From Artemia franciscana (taxonomy: Eukaryota; Arthropoda; Branchiopoda; Anostraca; Artemiidae): DNA of 64,000 nt. The notes beneath the pieces are model-generated. The model saw only the letters and a list, made by a program, of their open reading frames with translations. It was not told the DNA's origin and did no database searches. A program made the translations under genes and the position numbers. The stretch is from the NCBI RefSeq assembly GCF_032884065.1, contig NC_088866.1:31366566-31430565 (forward strand). Reading direction: 5' to 3'. Shown here one piece after another: positions 23,748-35,057 of this stretch. Each line of letters begins with the position of its first letter. Within the stretch, counting starts at the first letter, position 1.

Positions 23748-24548
23748 AAAAACAGATTTGATAACAATTGGTTCCAATTTAGCTAATTGGTTTATAAGTA
23801 TCAAGGAACTATATAGTCAGCTTTCCAGTTGCAGAGGAAGTAATGACCATTTGCATCTTCAAAGGCAACACAATAAATAATGTAATTTTTCCCGGAGAGA
23901 ATACGCCTAGCATCAAATTTTCATGAGTCAGTTCTCATCCCGTCTTTGCCACTCAAGAGTAGAGTGGTACTATGTTTTACCTGTGGAAAATCGGTACAAA
24001 AAAATTGTCACCCCTGTAAACATTATGTTGTACACCCGAAATTATAACTTAATACCTAAATCAATTCTTGAGATACGCTCTTTTGGCAATCTGCATGCGC
24101 ATTATATATCGTGATTTTATTTTAAGTTCTCCTTCAATATTCTGTCAAATTTTGACCTTCATATTTGTAGCTTTGATTGCACTAGTATTGTAGCAGTAGA
24201 AACTGGTAGGGGTACTAGTAGCAACAGAAGTAGCAGCATGATAACTATCAGTAGTAGCAGGTACATTTTGCCTATTGGTCAACTGAATGTCTCACTCATG
24301 ATGCCCCCGAAGTTTCCTTTTGATAGGCTTGATAGGTCGTTCCAAAAATTTTCAGATAAAAATTTTCAGATGCGTTTGATGAAAATCGGGGTTGTTGGGG
24401 AAGGGGGCTAGTTGACCTCTGTCGCTTTTGACTCTTAAAAGGAAACTAGGTCTTAAATTTCAATCAAATAAGTCACCTCTAAAGTTTATACAACCATCCC
24501 TTCCAAAAGAACCTTAGATGCCCCAGGAGTATAACTTACAACTCTTAA
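23748..24548. other. No gene recognised
   Basis: Intergenic DNA between the R2 element and a Penelope-like element. The frame at 23923-24114 has no recognisable domain. Confidence 0.45.
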
Positions 24549-24652
24549 ATAATGACGAAGACCACACTGCCTTTCCATAATACAAATACAGAAGAGAGAA
24601 TAATGAGACTTTTTTTTCCCAAGACAGTGAACGAACAAAACCTATTTGAATA

Positions 24653-24683
24653 TTTCGGCCCTATATCTAAGGGCCGTCTTCAG
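24653..24683 (-). ncRNA. Hammerhead-ribozyme-like core in Penelope pseudo-LTR
   Basis: On the minus strand: CTGAAGA, then stem CGGCCCT, an AT-rich loop, the pairing stem AGGGCCG, then AAATATTC. This is the order of a hammerhead core (CUGAUGA, stem II, GAAA), with one change in the first box. Hammerhead motifs are known in Penelope-like pseudo-LTRs. Stem III and the cleavage site are not defined, so activity is unproven. Confidence 0.5.
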
Positions 24684-24869
24684 TAAAGAAAATAATAAAT
24701 AATAAAACTCTTACAATAAAAGTTCTCGGTTAAAAATCCATTTTTTTCAAATAGCCTTGGTATCATTACTTCTTAACGACAAGTTCAGCCAAGACTGTGT
24801 CAAATAGGTTTTGTTCGTTCACTCTCTTTTGAAAAAAGTCCTCATTATTCTATCTTCTGTATTTGTATT

Positions 24870-26700
24870 ATGGAAAGGCAGTGTGGTCTTCGTCATTATT
24901 TATGTCATGCTTATGGGGAGCATTTGACCAAAGATATTTTTCATTTTATTAGTTTAGGGAAAAAACACACGAACATTATTAATCAAAAAACGTTTCTGGA
25001 ATCTTGCAGAAGGAATAAAATTATTCCTAAATCCTTAAGGCATAAATTTCACTTAAACACTTTACGAGAGTCACAGTTCATACATAAATTGCAGCTAAAA
25101 ACGTTGAATCATATTATTAGGGACAAAAACACAGAAGACATGTAATTTCCTCAGAACGAAAATCACTCGAAAATTTTCTGTCCCAGAGTTTGTCAACTGA
25201 TGATTTTTTGCAGATTGTTAGGATGGAAAGGAATTTATTCCACCATGATATCCGTATGTCAAAAGAGAGACTCACTAATAAGTTTATAAGGTTGAAATAT
25301 GAGTCTCAAATGGTCAACCCAGTTTACAATCCTAAGATAAGTCCTGGACCTGCGATTGAAAATATTTCATCTAAAAAGCTTAGCTATGTTGAAGAAAAAT
25401 TCCTAGAACAGGGGGCCAAAATTTTGGTTTTTTACCGAAACAGGTTCCAGTTGCAGACTTGGTAGCATCTTTAGAATCCTCTCTCCACAAATGTAGTGTT
25501 CTTGTTTCAAACCCGGATACAGTTAGATCTTGTTTGATTAACACTCTTTACAACACTTCATTAAAGCTCCCTAATGCTCGCAATAGCGCAATGGAAAAAT
25601 CATATGACACAAAAGTTTTGAACAAACTCCGTAATGATTCTTCAATAATAACCACTAAAGCCGATAAAAGCAACTCCTTAGTGATTATGAATAAAACAGA
25701 TTATGATAGTAAAATTCAGTCACATTTAAATGATACAAACACTTATGTAAAATCCACCCATGACCAGACTGATCAATTTGCTTAAAAAGTTATAAAAGAA
25801 TTAAAACCTCTGAAAAAAATGGCAGAATCACTCCACAGTTGTACAATAAATTTCTCTCTTGTTGTGTTTTTTGCTCGAAGTTTTGTGGATTGCCAAAATT
25901 GCACAAACAAGGCATTCCTCTAAGACCCATTTTAGCTAGTACAAAATCACCTGCCTCAAACATTGGAAAATGGTTATGCACTGCATTGAAACCATTGCTT
26001 CACTCCCAAAAATCTTATATAAAAAATTCCGTTGATCTTGTAGAAAAATTGAAACAGATAGACATTTCTGAAAATTCCATAATAAGCAGCTTTGACATAG
26101 TTTCCATGTATACTAGTATTGATGTTTCAAAATCTGAGCAATATTTACAAAATAAACTGGAAAACAATTATCATCTAATCGAAGAGTCAGCAATAGGTCT
26201 AGACATTGATGTCTTTCGTGCATTTGGTTAAATTATGTAACAAATATTCAATGCATTTCCAGTTTCGAGATTCATATTACGAACAGGTAAGGGGCCTTCC
26301 TTTGGGAGCACCTCTATCAGACCTACCCGCAAATATTTTCGTCGAGAATCTTGAAAATTGGGCCCTGGATTCGTATTTTCTTAATCATTTGTTTTGGGGA
26401 CGTTTCATGGACGACGTAATTTCAGTTTGGAATTATGGCGAAAGTGAACTTGATGGTTTTCTAGAACATTTGTACTTAATTAAGTACTTGGTAATTAAGT
26501 ACTTAATTTCTGTTCAGAGCCGTATATTTAAAAAAAAGAATTAAATTTTATTACAGACATACTTTTTGGCAACGGGTACCCAATTTCTCTCATAAATACT
26601 GTTATTGCTCAAAGATTAAACATGCATTCTTCTAAAGCCTTAAATCCCACACCAGTAAACGATTCGAACAAACCCACAAGCACGATTTACCTACCTTATA
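24870..26700 (+). pseudogene. Penelope-like reverse transcriptase, frameshifted
   Basis: Reverse transcriptase of a Penelope-like element, which copies element RNA at chromosomal nicks. In order: an N-terminal region (DFLQIVRMERNLFHHDIRMS), VLNKLRNDSSIITTKADKSN, the finger block GLPKLHKQGIPLRPILAST, SSFDIVSMYTSIDVS, then RGLPLGAPLSDLPANIFVEN, and the catalytic GRFMDDVISVW, where the usual R(Y/F)VDD has become RFMDD. The trailing STIYLPYIPKIT resembles the post-RT block. The frame is broken at about 25141, 25460, 25785, 26230 and 26544. No active copy is encoded. Confidence 0.88.
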
Positions 26701-26760
26701 TTCCGAAAATTACTTCAAGATAGTCACCCCGATAAAAAATCCTTCTGCAACCCTCACCCT

Positions 26761-27280
26761 CCAAGACAAATCCTAGATACGACCCTGGTTGTTTTACACG
26801 CTATACTGATTGCTACAAAATCTTACTGAATTAGCTAACTTCATTTAAAAGCTTCCAAGCGCTAAACCGGAATTTAACAACATGTGATTAAGAGCACTGA
26901 CGATAAAAAGATTTTTCAGATGACTTTCAGAATCTGTGCAGGAAAAGTTGAGAGATTCCTCTTAGAGTCATATTCTATCAATGTAAGGGACGTAGCTATG
27001 AGATATTTGCTACTATTAATTTAAAAAAGACTTTTTCCAAAGAACAAGTATTTCAAAGAAAAGTAAAGAGCTCCATTAAACAAAAAATGAGTTGAAATAA
27101 AGTCAAATAATTTTCTAAGCGTAAAACGACAAAAAATCACCATCAATAAATAAATGAAACCTAAAACGAAAATAAATTACAATAAATCACCGAGTTAAAC
27201 TCAAAACAAGCAGAAATTAACATGAGTAAGAGCCATACAGATTATATTATTGTATATATTGAGAATATATATTTGATGAG

Positions 27281-27290
<10 letters not shown>
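26761..27290. other. No gene recognised
   Basis: AT-rich flank of the Penelope element; possibly decayed element 3' sequence. Confidence 0.4.

Positions 27291-27362
<72 letters not shown>
27291..27362. repeat. (AT)n microsatellite
   Basis: About 70 bases of alternating TA. Both flanks contain AGAGCCATACAGA, at 27228-27240 and 27371-27383, so the tract lies between two short direct repeats. Confidence 0.95.
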
Positions 27363-27366
<4 letters not shown>

Positions 27367-27494
27367 AGTTAGAGCCATACAGAATATATTAAAAACCTAC
27401 TAGTTTTAAAGCAAGTCCATGTATGCGGAGGTTTGTTTTGTTCTTAAGGTGGCTCATTCTTAGGGATAATTTTGGTGATCAAACAGTTAGTGGT

Positions 27495-27660
27495 AATGGA
27501 CTGTAAGTAATGAGCGATGTGGCTCAATAGTAACCGAAACTCTAAGAAAAGTAACCAAAACTTTTGACGATAATTTTGGTAATCGTCTGAAATGATCAGA
27601 TGATTGCTGTAAATCAAAACACAGCAAGCAAAAGTATATATTTCAAATATATTGTTCCAT
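27495..27660 (+). repeat. R1 5' fragment
   Basis: Starts GGACTGTAAGTAATGAGCG and continues 'GGCTCAATAGTAACCGAAAC', the R1 5' block, then loses similarity. Confidence 0.65.
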
Positions 27661-28224
27661 CATACGTGCGGACAAAAAAGAGTAGAAGGACTCTGTTTTA
27701 AGTGGTTGCTAACATATCAAAGTGGTTGTTGGATGTAAATCTGAAGTCCATTGGTACCAGGCAAGACAGCTCTTTCTCTGGTTCCCACCAAAAGTAAGTA
27801 AGGTTAGATTAGGTTAAAACTGAGTTTCCAAGCAAAGTGATTATTATATTCAGAGAGCATATAAAAATCATCAAGCAGTGTGTTCACCTATATGTTCAAC
27901 CATTTCTATAGGTCAGTAATTTAAATTGATCCTTGTTTACCACAAAAAAAGATCTGCAGGCCATAAACTGTGGAGAACAGGCATCTCAAGTGCGTGTACT
28001 TTCCGAATGTGCTAAAGCCATTTACTGAAGCCATGTGTAACAAAAAAGACTTTTTCCTTGCCTGTTCCCATTTGTGCTTTTTTGAATTCTTATTGATTCT
28101 TTTGCATTGATTGTAAGCCCAGTATGTCACTTTTACCCAGCAAGTGCACCAGAGTCAGCCAAGGAGTCAAGCACTAAAGGTTCAGTCAAAGCAAGCTCCC
28201 CAAGAAGGTAGAAAACATTCCATC

Positions 28225-28465
28225 AACTAATTACAAATTGTAGCCATTGATTAGTTTGGTTCTGAAAAATAATTGGAAGTAAGTTTGCTTATTGTTTGTC
28301 TTCTTATTCCCCTTTGTCATGTCCATGTTTTACACTTAATCCTATTATTTTTTATTTTTTTATTTCCTGTCCTTCTACTCAGGACAGAAGTCGTCGGAGT
28401 TTCTTGGTAGTTTTTGTATATATTGTCCCTAGATTCTTTGCTCCTTTTTGTTTGAAGTATACCAA
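28225..28465 (+). repeat. Dispersed repeat R5, inverted copy of 57040-57295
   Basis: Contains ACAAATTGTAGCCATTGATTA, TTGGAAGTAAGTTTGCTTAT and GTCATGTCCATGTTTTACAC. All are found reverse-complemented and diverged at 57040-57295. Confidence 0.75.
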
Positions 28466-28839
28466 AGAGGTGTTGAGGACGGGGCATCCCCTTTCATATA
28501 CACAACAATTTCTGTTCGTTTTATGGTTTAATCTAGCTCTTTACTTTTAATTGATAAAAGAAGTTATGAGAAAAGAAATCTAAAGTACATTATATTGAAT
28601 TACCTCTAATAAAATATTGAGTTACCTCTAGTAAAATTTTTTTTTTCACATAGAAGCATAGTGACATGTACACTGTATTCTACATTTCAACATTGACATA
28701 TCAAGGGGGAGCCAAAGGGGAAGCTTGTTGAGGGCACTGGTTTGTAAGGGGTTCTAGCTTTTGTGTAAAGAGTAAGATATTGAGGAAGGGGTGGTCTGCC
28801 TCATATACAGAGCAATTTGTGGATATGAGGCTCATATAC

Positions 28840-28939
28840 NNNNNNNNNNNNNNNNNNNNNNNNNNNNNNNNNNNNNNNNNNNNNNNNNNNNNNNNNNNNN
28901 NNNNNNNNNNNNNNNNNNNNNNNNNNNNNNNNNNNNNNN
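28840..28939. other. Assembly gap of 100 N
   Basis: Exactly 100 undetermined bases, the usual placeholder for a scaffold gap of unknown size. R1-like sequence (GCATATACGGAG-type text) borders it. Confidence 0.99.
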
Positions 28940-29083
28940 TAATTTTAATTTCATCATGGAAAGATATTTTAATTCCCATTTTGTTGGGTGTGATAATCTT
29001 TTTGGTTCCTTAGAGTTGGTTATGTTGATTCGCTTGTGTTATACTTGAATCATTATACTCAATAAGTATATTATATTTTTTAG

Positions 29084-29220
29084 AACCCAAGCTCTACATA
29101 AGCAATGGTATCATCCCCTGAACCATCTACGTCACATGGAAGGAAAAGAAGAAGATCAGGTGGTAGTACAGGACAAGATCAAGAACAAGAAAAGATGAAG
29201 ATCAGGTCCCCCGGAAAGAA
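29084..29220 (+). CDS. Start-codon exon of an unrecognised basic protein
   Basis: A T-rich acceptor ends in AG at 29083 and a consensus donor GTAAGTA starts at 29221. The first ATG is at 29105, after an in-frame TAA at 29099-29101, so it is a plausible true start. It encodes 38 residues beginning MVSSPEPSTSHGRKRRRSGG and ending KIRSPGKK, leaving two bases of the next codon. The KRRR cluster could be a nuclear localisation signal. The next exon was not found: the exon at 42322 does not fit this phase. No family recognised. Confidence 0.55.
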
Positions 29221-29754
29221 GTAAGTACAAATAAAAACGACTGTTGATTATAGCAGTATCGAATTTGCTTTATGCTATTGCTGGAAAGCACACCCATACA
29301 AAAAACATTATAGTTTATTCAAACAAGTCAAACGGGTACCGAAAACTATCCATAGGCAACTTCTTGGAAACAGTAAACAAATTCTCCTCTATCCTCCGAA
29401 ACGCCCACGTTTCAGAACCATTACTTGATTACTGTAATCACTGTTGAAACCCATTGACGCCTCTTATCCTCTATGAACAGGGAAAAATATTCTTCTTTTC
29501 TTGGATTTGTGTTTTAAACGTGGGCTGAAAACCTTCAGATTGGGTTTTAACGATAGTGGTTGTATTGTATAGGATTAAATCGCTTATTGACTACTAAGGT
29601 CCTTGCGTTGGCCCTGCAGTGTGTTCCTACAGCTAAGACTTTAGTCTTCAGACTATTGTCCCCCATTCACTGCGTTACTTCCAGGTGTGAAAAAAATTCT
29701 GTCCCCCTCATCACAGAAAAAAAAGAATGAAATATCCCATTAGTTTTCCTTTTA
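29221..29754. other. No gene recognised
   Basis: Possible intron of the exon just upstream. The frame at 29244-29447 has no recognisable domain. Confidence 0.4.
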
Positions 29755-30710
29755 AGGCACTTGGTATTTACCAAATGACTTATAGCAATCACAATTTCTG
29801 TCGGTCTGTGCGTCCTGGTTTTGATAGTTTGGGCCCTTCCAGATAAGCTAGGACGATGAAATTGGCAGGCATATCAGGGACCAGACCAGATTAAAAATAG
29901 TCGTTTCCCCGATTCGACCATCTGGGGGAGGGGGGGTGGAGTCGGGGGATGGTTGATTCAGACGAATTAGAAAAAAGGAGTATTTTTAACTTTTGGGTGA
30001 TCGGGTCTTAATGAAATTTGATATTTAGCAGGATTTCGTGTCTCAGAGCTCTTATTTTAAATCCTGGCTGGATCTGGTGACATTGAAGGGAGTTGGAGGG
30101 GGAAACCTGAAATCGTGGAAAAGGCTTGGAGTGGAGAGGTCGGGGTGAAACATGGTGGGAAAAATAAGCACAAGTCCTAGATACGTGATTTACATAACCG
30201 GAACGGATCCACTCTTTTTGGGGTAGCTGGGGGGGAATTCGGAAAAATTACTAAAAATGAGGTATTTTTAACTTATGAACGAGTGATTGGATCTTAATGA
30301 AATTTGGTATTTAGAAGGACCTCGTAATTCAGACCTCTTATTTAAAATCCCGATTGGATCCAGTAACGTTGGGAGGAGTTGGAGGGGGGAACCGGAAATC
30401 TTGGGAAACGTTTAGAGTGGAGAGATCGATGGAACCTGTTGGAAAGAATAAGAACAAGTACTAGATGCGTGATTGACATCACCGGACAGGATCTGCTCTC
30501 TTGGGGGGATTTAGGGGGGTACCTAATTCGGAAAAATTAGAAAAAATCAGGTATTTTTAACTTACGAACGGTTGATTGGATCTTAATGAAATTTAATATT
30601 TAGAAGCATCTCATGTCTCAGGGCTCTTATTTTAAATCTTGACCGGATCCGGTGACATTGGGGGGAGTTCGAGAAGGAAACTGGAATTCTCGGAAAACGC
30701 GTATTTGTTA
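29755..30710 (+). repeat. R2 repeat copy
   Basis: Starts GGCACTTGGTATTTACCAAA, then 'TTTCTGTCGGTCTG' and the 'TTCCAGATAAGCTAGGACGA' block. Three diverged subunits follow, each with GTATTTTTAACTTA, GGATCTTAATGAAATTTG and CTCAGAGCTCTTATTT-type text. Opposite in orientation to 21695-23747. The far end is lost. Confidence 0.8.
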
Positions 30711-31578
30711 AAGTTTAGGTTTGACTAGTTTTTATCATTTTAACTTTTTAATTGACTTTTTACAGTTTAATTATTGACTCATAAATGATTATTCATTTTT
30801 TTGCTGTTGTTTTTTCATTTTTGCCAATTTTAATGCAACTCCGAAGCCCGAATTCGGTGCTTTGTGGACTTGTGATGGATTTTTTTTTAAATAAATATCT
30901 TATCTAGCAGTACACTTTTGATTTCCATTCCACTGCCATTTTGAGGGGTTTCCAGCCCTTTTTAAAATTCTTTTAAATTTTTTTCACCATAAATTTTATC
31001 AGTAAGATGAGTCAAGATAATAGTTATCAAGACTGAATCAACTTTAAATGGCAATTTTTTCTCATTGTACAGGTTTTTTTTACATAATACTTTTTTTTTA
31101 CTGCTACAGGCTGGGGTTCGTTCTTACTAGGCTGCAGCTATTGCTGTAACTGTGATATTATTTTCCCAAGGCAAAAAATATTTATCTCGTCATTTCTTTT
31201 GTCAATGGATTATTTTACTCCTAAATCACGTCAATCCGGATGTTCATGCTCAGATTTAGGTCTGACCGAACATATTGGCTAAGCCAGATCCCCTTCAAAT
31301 GTAGAATTCAGTAATTGGATTGAACGAGCTACAGTCAATCATGTAGTTCAGTAACTTAAAATTCTGTGTGTGAGTTCGTACACGGAGTTCATAATTGGTT
31401 TAAAATGCAGTATTCACGGTCATCTCTAGCTAGACTTTCTGTTTCAACTGTTAACCAATGGCAAGTGTTTGCAGATTTCTGGCCAGACATCCATGTTTAA
31501 CAATGGAATTCTATCTAAATATAGATGTGAACCCTGTTTTAGTCGTACAATTAAATGAAAAAAAAAACAACCTTCCTT
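30711..31578. other. No gene recognised
   Basis: AT-rich intergenic sequence without a supported feature. Confidence 0.45.
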
Positions 31579-31685
31579 AACTGCAAGTAAGGAGCGACAT
31601 TAAAACTTAAAACGAACAGTGTTATTCCGTATATGAAAGGGGTTGTCTCCACCTCAACGCTTCGCTCTTTACGCTGAAGTATTTT
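31579..31685 (+). repeat. R1 foldback arm abutting an R2 copy
   Basis: ACTGCAAGTAAGGAGCGACA, AACTTAAAACGAACAG and CTTCGCTCTTTACGCTGAAG form one arm of the R1 foldback. It stops exactly where an R2 copy begins (ATGGCACTTT), which suggests that R2 inserted into R1. Confidence 0.7.
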
Positions 31686-32078
31686 ATGGCACTTTCTATT
31701 TAACATGTGACATACAGTGATCGCAATTTCTGTCGGTCTGTCGGTCCCGCTTTTAATAGTTTGGGCTTTTCCAGACAAGCTAGGATTATGAAAATTGGTA
31801 GGCGTATTAGGGACCAGACAAGATTAAATTAGAAATAGTATCTTCCCTGATTCGACCATCTCAAGGGGGAGCGAGCGAACAAGGAACGACGGTTAATTCG
31901 GAAACAATAGAAAAAATGAGGTATTTTTAACTTACGAACGAGTTATCGGATCTTAACGAAATTTGGTATTTAGAAGGACTTCGTGTCTCAGAGCTCTTAG
32001 AAATCATCAGTGGAGAAATCGTAATGAAACTTGGTGGGAAGAAGCCCTTGGCTCTTCCAACCTCTTCACAAGTGCCAT
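31686..32078 (+). repeat. Short R2 repeat copy
   Basis: A 393-bp copy starting ATGGCACTTT and ending CAAGTGCCAT. It keeps the 5' block, one subunit and the distal CTTGGCTCTTCCAACCTC text. It is an internally deleted version of the larger copies. Confidence 0.7.
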
Positions 32079-32369
32079 ATGAGCTCTTGGCTCTTGTTAT
32101 ATGGTATGTATGCTTATAAATTCAGATTTCTTTTTCATTTAATAGGCATGTCATGAAGCAGAATCTTGTTCTATTAATGAATTGAGAACGGGTTGTTCCT
32201 AATTTTACGTGCCAAAGACATAGATTTTGCAATTGAATAGGTACCAGACAATATAGAGAGAATATTGCTACACATGAGCAGGTAAAGAATCACTACTTTA
32301 CTTAGGAGGAGATGATTTAATAGAAAATTGAAAGTTCTAGTGCCTTTTCTGTCTCAGACCAGAGGGTTG

Positions 32370-33031
32370 TTCTTTTACATCTGTGCCAGGGAATACCATA
32401 TGATCGACGTAGATAACTTCGAAGACCGCGCTGCCTTTCCATGACGAAAGTAAAACAGTTCAAAATAAGGATGAAACCTTTTAATTGACAGTGAATATAT
32501 ATACAAATTATTTAACTGGATATTTCGAACACATACAGTGTTCATCATCAGCAGTAAAACTAAAAGACATGAATAAAAATAAACAAAATTTATACCCAAT
32601 AAACTAATTACATATAGTTTATTGCTCTTATTTTTTTCAAAGCAACAGCGGAAGCAATCCTCTTTGACCTTTTCGGTTCCGGTTCATTAGATTTATCTGA
32701 CATATTACGTGGACAGAGGTCATAGCTTTTAGGTGAGGTGATATTTACTTTATTTGACCTCAGTAAATTATCATAAATTGAATTCAATCCAAATTCACCT
32801 GTATCTCTGTTTATGGAATTATTCTTGAATAATTTTTTTTTAATTTCGATTGTTTCCCTGAAAATTTGCTTTAAACCTTGGTCCCTAGAAATCAAAGAAA
32901 CATTTTCAAACAAAATACAATGATTTGGAAAATTATAGATATGTTCCGAGAGGGCCGACGTGAAATCTTCAGGTTTGGTATTCTGCTTTAAAGACGACGA
33001 AATAGAATTATGATGTTGTAGCAATATCATT
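32370..33031 (-). mobile_element. Penelope-like element, 3' part (split by insertion)
   Basis: Minus-strand frame 33030-32608 gives the region after the GIY-YIG core of a Penelope-like protein: NFPNHCILFENVSLISRDQG, then IFRETIEIKKKLF and NRDTGEFGLNSIYD, a conserved C-terminal order in that family. A pseudo-LTR-like tail follows at 32370-32600 with the text ACTGCCTTTCCAT-type shared with the element at 24.5 kb. The upstream part continues at 35057-35500. Confidence 0.82.
32523..32551 (-). ncRNA. Hammerhead-ribozyme-like core in second Penelope element
   Basis: On the minus strand: an exact CTGATGA box, one unpaired T, then GAACAC, a TGTAT loop, the perfectly pairing GTGTTC, then GAAATATCC. 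This is a better hammerhead core than the copy at 24653-24683, and stem II is a full 6-bp match. Stems I and III are not clear from inspection. Confidence 0.55.
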
Positions 33032-35019
33032 ATTTAAGTGCCTTTCCACGTATTGCAAACATCTGTATCTACAACTTCAACTCGGATAGATATCAACTCG
33101 TATTATCAGCAAATAGTGTTCTGTCTAAAGTCTGCCGCTAAAACAGCTGTACCCTCCGAGTGCGTGCGAACGGGTACTCGCAATCCCTTTTGGAAAGTTG
33201 ATCCTAAAGTGAAGATAGCTAAACAAAAAGCTAAGTTCTGGCTCCGTATGTGGATAGCCTGTAATCGTCCTTCTTCTGGTTCAGTACATCAAATAAAACA
33301 GAAAACCAAACGAGAGTACAAATATTCCCTGCGTAGAGCGAGACTGAATGCCTGGGATGGTCCTTGTGACAAGAAATCCTGGGATCGTGTTATAAACAGT
33401 GTTAAGTGTTCACCTCCAATTAATTCGTCTCTTCGGCTATGTGACTTTGTTTCTCATTATAAAAATATTTTGCTTTCGTTTAATATTAATCTCCAAAATC
33501 ATTTTACAAAGCTTGTCAACTCAATCTTCCCAATTCGTATCAGCCAATCTCAAGTGTTGTCGGTGGAATCTGGTGTTATACTCCGAGCTCTTATGCAAGT
33601 GAATAAGTCTGAGTCTCTCGATAGTGATGGTCTTTGCTTCAAGTTTGTTGCTTATGATTGTCCTGAACTGCTGAAGCATTTGCAATTATTGTTTCAGATG
33701 TGTTTGGCACAGTCCGTTGTGCCAGATAGTTTTTTGTCCGGTTGTATATCTCCCATAGTCAAGAGGGGTAAGGACCCCAGTGCTTGCTGTAATTATCGTC
33801 CTATCACTGTGTCTTGTTTTGTTAGTAAGCTATTTGAATATGTACTGCTACCGGCCATTAACTCCAAGTGCAATTTTACACCCTTCCAGCTTGGTTTAAG
33901 AAAAGGTATGGGCTGTTTTCAAGCTCACCATATTGTGGGTCGGCTAATGAAACAAGCTGTTGCTCAAAAAAGTCCCCTGTATTGTTTGACTGTTGACATA
34001 TCTAGCGCTTTTGATAATGTAATTCATTCAAATGCTTTGTTTTCTCTAGCAGCCTCGGGTGTTAACCTTTCTATTGTTTCCGTGCTTAAGCATTGGTATG
34101 CTAATTCTTCAGTTAGAGTGAAGTGGAATGGTACAATAGGGGAGTATATTCCTGTTAAAAAAGGCGTTAGGCAAGGTGCCGTGTTATCCCCGAGCATTTT
34201 TAAATGTGTTTTAGCTTCGTGTCTCCAACGTCTTCAACCGCCAATCTTTTACAATGATAATTTAGGCATTAGTCACGTTGCTTATGCTGATGATGTCCTG
34301 CTTCTTAGCCGGACAAAAAATAGTCTAATTACCAACTTCTACCGGCTTTCAGCCGCACTATCCACAGTAGGCCTTTCAGTTAATGCCTCCAAATGTGAGT
34401 TTTTGTGTTTTGGGAGTCATCCACCAGCATCACCTCTTTGCTTGGGTTCTTCAACTATACCATGTTCAGCAAGTATTAAATGGTTGGGTCTCTCTTTTTC
34501 CACGCCACTTTCGTCTACTTGCTCCGCTATTACGTCCAGCGTGCTGAAAAGTATGCGGGTTGGATACGCGAAAATTTCACCAAATCGTTGTCAGTATAAC
34601 CGAAATGGACTATGCCGTCTTTATTCTAGTTTTTGTGCCCCTGCTGTTTTTTATCTTTCTGGTTTTGCTTTCCTCCTTCGCAAGAAGGATACAAAGAAAA
34701 TACGCTCAGGATATTTTAAGTATTGCAAGCATTTGCTGCGTCTGCCTCGGTGGTATCGGAATCATACAGTCGTCTCTAAATTTGACATCATTGATGCGCC
34801 CTCGCGACTGAAACATTTATCTAAAGATATATATCTTGAAACTCGGCAAATGATCGGTGTTTTTGACCCTCTTTGGCCATTTTTTGAATGGAGGTAATTT
34901 ATTTATGTTGTATGTTGTTATGCTGCTATGTTATTTATGTTGTTATGTTTTTTGTCTTGTTTTTTTCTTTTTTTGTGTGTTTACTCCACATTTTAATGTA
35001 CTTTGTGGGTTATAAATAA

Positions 35020-35056
<37 letters not shown>
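33032..35056 (+). mobile_element. 5'-truncated non-LTR retrotransposon inserted in a Penelope element
   Basis: An intact RT frame with a 3' UTR ending TTATAAATAAATTATTATT and an (ATT)n tail (about 35018-35056), as in LINEs with trinucleotide tails. Penelope coding sequence resumes on both sides in the opposite orientation, so this is a nested insertion. It lacks an endonuclease domain and is truncated at the left junction. Confidence 0.88.
33038..34897 (+). CDS. Non-LTR retrotransposon reverse transcriptase, open over about 619 codons
   Basis: RT of a LINE-type element. Motifs in order: SESLDSDGLCFKFVAYDCP, CNYRPITVSCFVSKLFE, PFQLGLRKGMGCFQAHHIV, TVDISSAFDNVIHSNALF, KKGVRQGAVLSPSIF and the catalytic YADD (HVAYADDVLLLSRT), then GLSVNASKCEFLCFGS and a connection/thumb region. 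There is no stop codon across 1.86 kb, so the insertion is young compared with the shattered Penelope elements. The first codon given is GTG at the junction and is not a true start: the native N-terminus with the endonuclease is missing. Jockey/CR1/I-group placement is inference. Confidence 0.85.
   Translation: MPFHVLQTSVSTTSTRIDINSYYQQIVFCLKSAAKTAVPSECVRTGTRNPFWKVDPKVKIAKQKAKFWLRMWIACNRPSSGSVHQIKQKTKREYKYSLRRARLNAWDGPCDKKSWDRVINSVKCSPPINSSLRLCDFVSHYKNILLSFNINLQNHFTKLVNSIFPIRISQSQVLSVESGVILRALMQVNKSESLDSDGLCFKFVAYDCPELLKHLQLLFQMCLAQSVVPDSFLSGCISPIVKRGKDPSACCNYRPITVSCFVSKLFEYVLLPAINSKCNFTPFQLGLRKGMGCFQAHHIVGRLMKQAVAQKSPLYCLTVDISSAFDNVIHSNALFSLAASGVNLSIVSVLKHWYANSSVRVKWNGTIGEYIPVKKGVRQGAVLSPSIFKCVLASCLQRLQPPIFYNDNLGISHVAYADDVLLLSRTKNSLITNFYRLSAALSTVGLSVNASKCEFLCFGSHPPASPLCLGSSTIPCSASIKWLGLSFSTPLSSTCSAITSSVLKSMRVGYAKISPNRCQYNRNGLCRLYSSFCAPAVFYLSGFAFLLRKKDTKKIRSGYFKYCKHLLRLPRWYRNHTVVSKFDIIDAPSRLKHLSKDIYLETRQMIGVFDPLWPFFEWR

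Positions 35057-35057
<1 letters not shown>

Larger units (their letters stand above)
24549..26760 (+). mobile_element. Penelope-like retroelement with inverted pseudo-LTR arms
   Basis: Inverted arms at 24549-24650 and 24795-24899 share GACGAAGACCACACTGCC and its complement, and AACGAACAAAACCTATTTGA and its complement. They are followed by a decayed Penelope-type RT frame on the + strand. Inverted or tandem pseudo-LTRs and an RT of this type are hallmarks of Penelope-like elements. The 3' GIY-YIG endonuclease part was not found, so the element appears 3'-truncated near 26760. Confidence 0.8.
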
